64,000 nt of DNA from Marinobacter salarius (lineage in GTDB: Bacteria > Pseudomonadota > Gammaproteobacteria > Pseudomonadales > Oleiphilaceae). The notes beneath the pieces were generated by a model. It saw only the letters and a list, made by a program, of their open reading frames with translations. It was not told the origin of the DNA and made no database searches. Of the stretch, positions 63,910-64,000 are shown in pieces (within the stretch, counting starts at the first letter, position 1; every line of letters begins with the position of its first letter). The DNA lies in assembly GCA_000831005.1 (NCBI GenBank), contig CP007152.1:4154001-4218000 (forward strand). Direction: 5' to 3'. The translations under genes were made by a program, and so were the position numbers.

Positions 63910-64000
63910 TTAGAGTTCACTTGCCATCTTCAGAACTGACTGCAGGTGATTGATTTTTAGGTTTTTCTTTTCCGTAATCTCCAGTTCTTGACCAATCTTG
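63910..64000 (-). CDS. C-terminal end of an unidentified gene
   Basis: A minus-strand frame from the window edge reads KIGQELEITEKKNLKINHLQ and ends SVLKMASEL at a TAA at 63910-63912. The charged, helical sequence looks coding and the other minus frames are less natural. Normally mraZ follows rnpB in this neighbourhood on the plus strand, so an unrelated gene has been inserted. Too short to identify. Confidence 0.4.
   Translation of the reverse strand, partial: KIGQELEITEKKNLKINHLQSVLKMASEL

Overview
The window looks like the chromosome of a gammaproteobacterium, most likely Marinobacter or a close relative. The evidence is the order rplM-rpsI-petABC-sspA-sspB-(diaA-yraN-lpoA)-rsmI-rnpB on the right, a leuA-(holD-like)-rimI-prfC-tatD block, and the paired PA2778/PA2779-type genes on the left. 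It carries a large conjugative element between about 12.4 and 45.3 kb. No tRNA, rRNA operon, CRISPR array or integrase was seen.

Left flank (1-12.0 kb): a truncated methyltransferase, a lipoprotein cysteine peptidase with its small partner, a phospholipase D-like protein, a membrane Ser/Thr kinase / PP2C phosphatase / FHA signalling trio, a glutamine amidotransferase, a YebC/YeeN-type protein, an SRPBCC protein, an AI-2E family transporter, and an oxidoreductase coupled to a proline-racemase-family enzyme with unusual active-site residues. An IS1380-type transposase remnant and a perfect 18-bp inverted repeat mark the left edge of the element.

Element (about 12.4-45.3 kb): a GI-type (PFGI-1/ICEHin1056-like) conjugation system on the minus strand, in two transcription units. 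One runs from the PilL-like gene at 32.9 kb through TraD to 26.5 kb and ends at a terminator. The other runs from the RAQPRD gene at 26.24 kb through pilin-region genes and the TraC ATPase to TraG at 13.1 kb, and also ends at a terminator. Next come the TIGR03761 and DUF2857 accessory genes, a short ParB-like protein, six tandem 34-bp palindromic repeats, ParB and ParA, a replication initiator, an iteron region with DnaA boxes, a MobH-type relaxase and a candidate HTH regulator. Three main transfer promoters (26.3, 32.97 and 42.24 kb) share a 26-bp palindrome, which suggests one regulator controls transfer. The element therefore combines ICE-type transfer genes with plasmid-type replication and partition, with no integrase visible here.

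Right flank (45.6-64 kb): a nitrate/nitrite transporter with a fused phosphatase-kinase, leuA, a holD-like gene, rimI, prfC, tatD, ribosomal proteins L13 and S9, the cytochrome bc1 complex, sspA/sspB, a DiaA-like SIS protein, yraN, lpoA, rsmI and the RNase P RNA gene.

About twenty otherwise intact genes, including housekeeping ones such as petA, petC, sspB and lpoA, are interrupted by single frameshifts. Many are repaired by adding one base to a short base run, so sequencing error is the likeliest cause. Such genes are given here as one feature spanning both frames.
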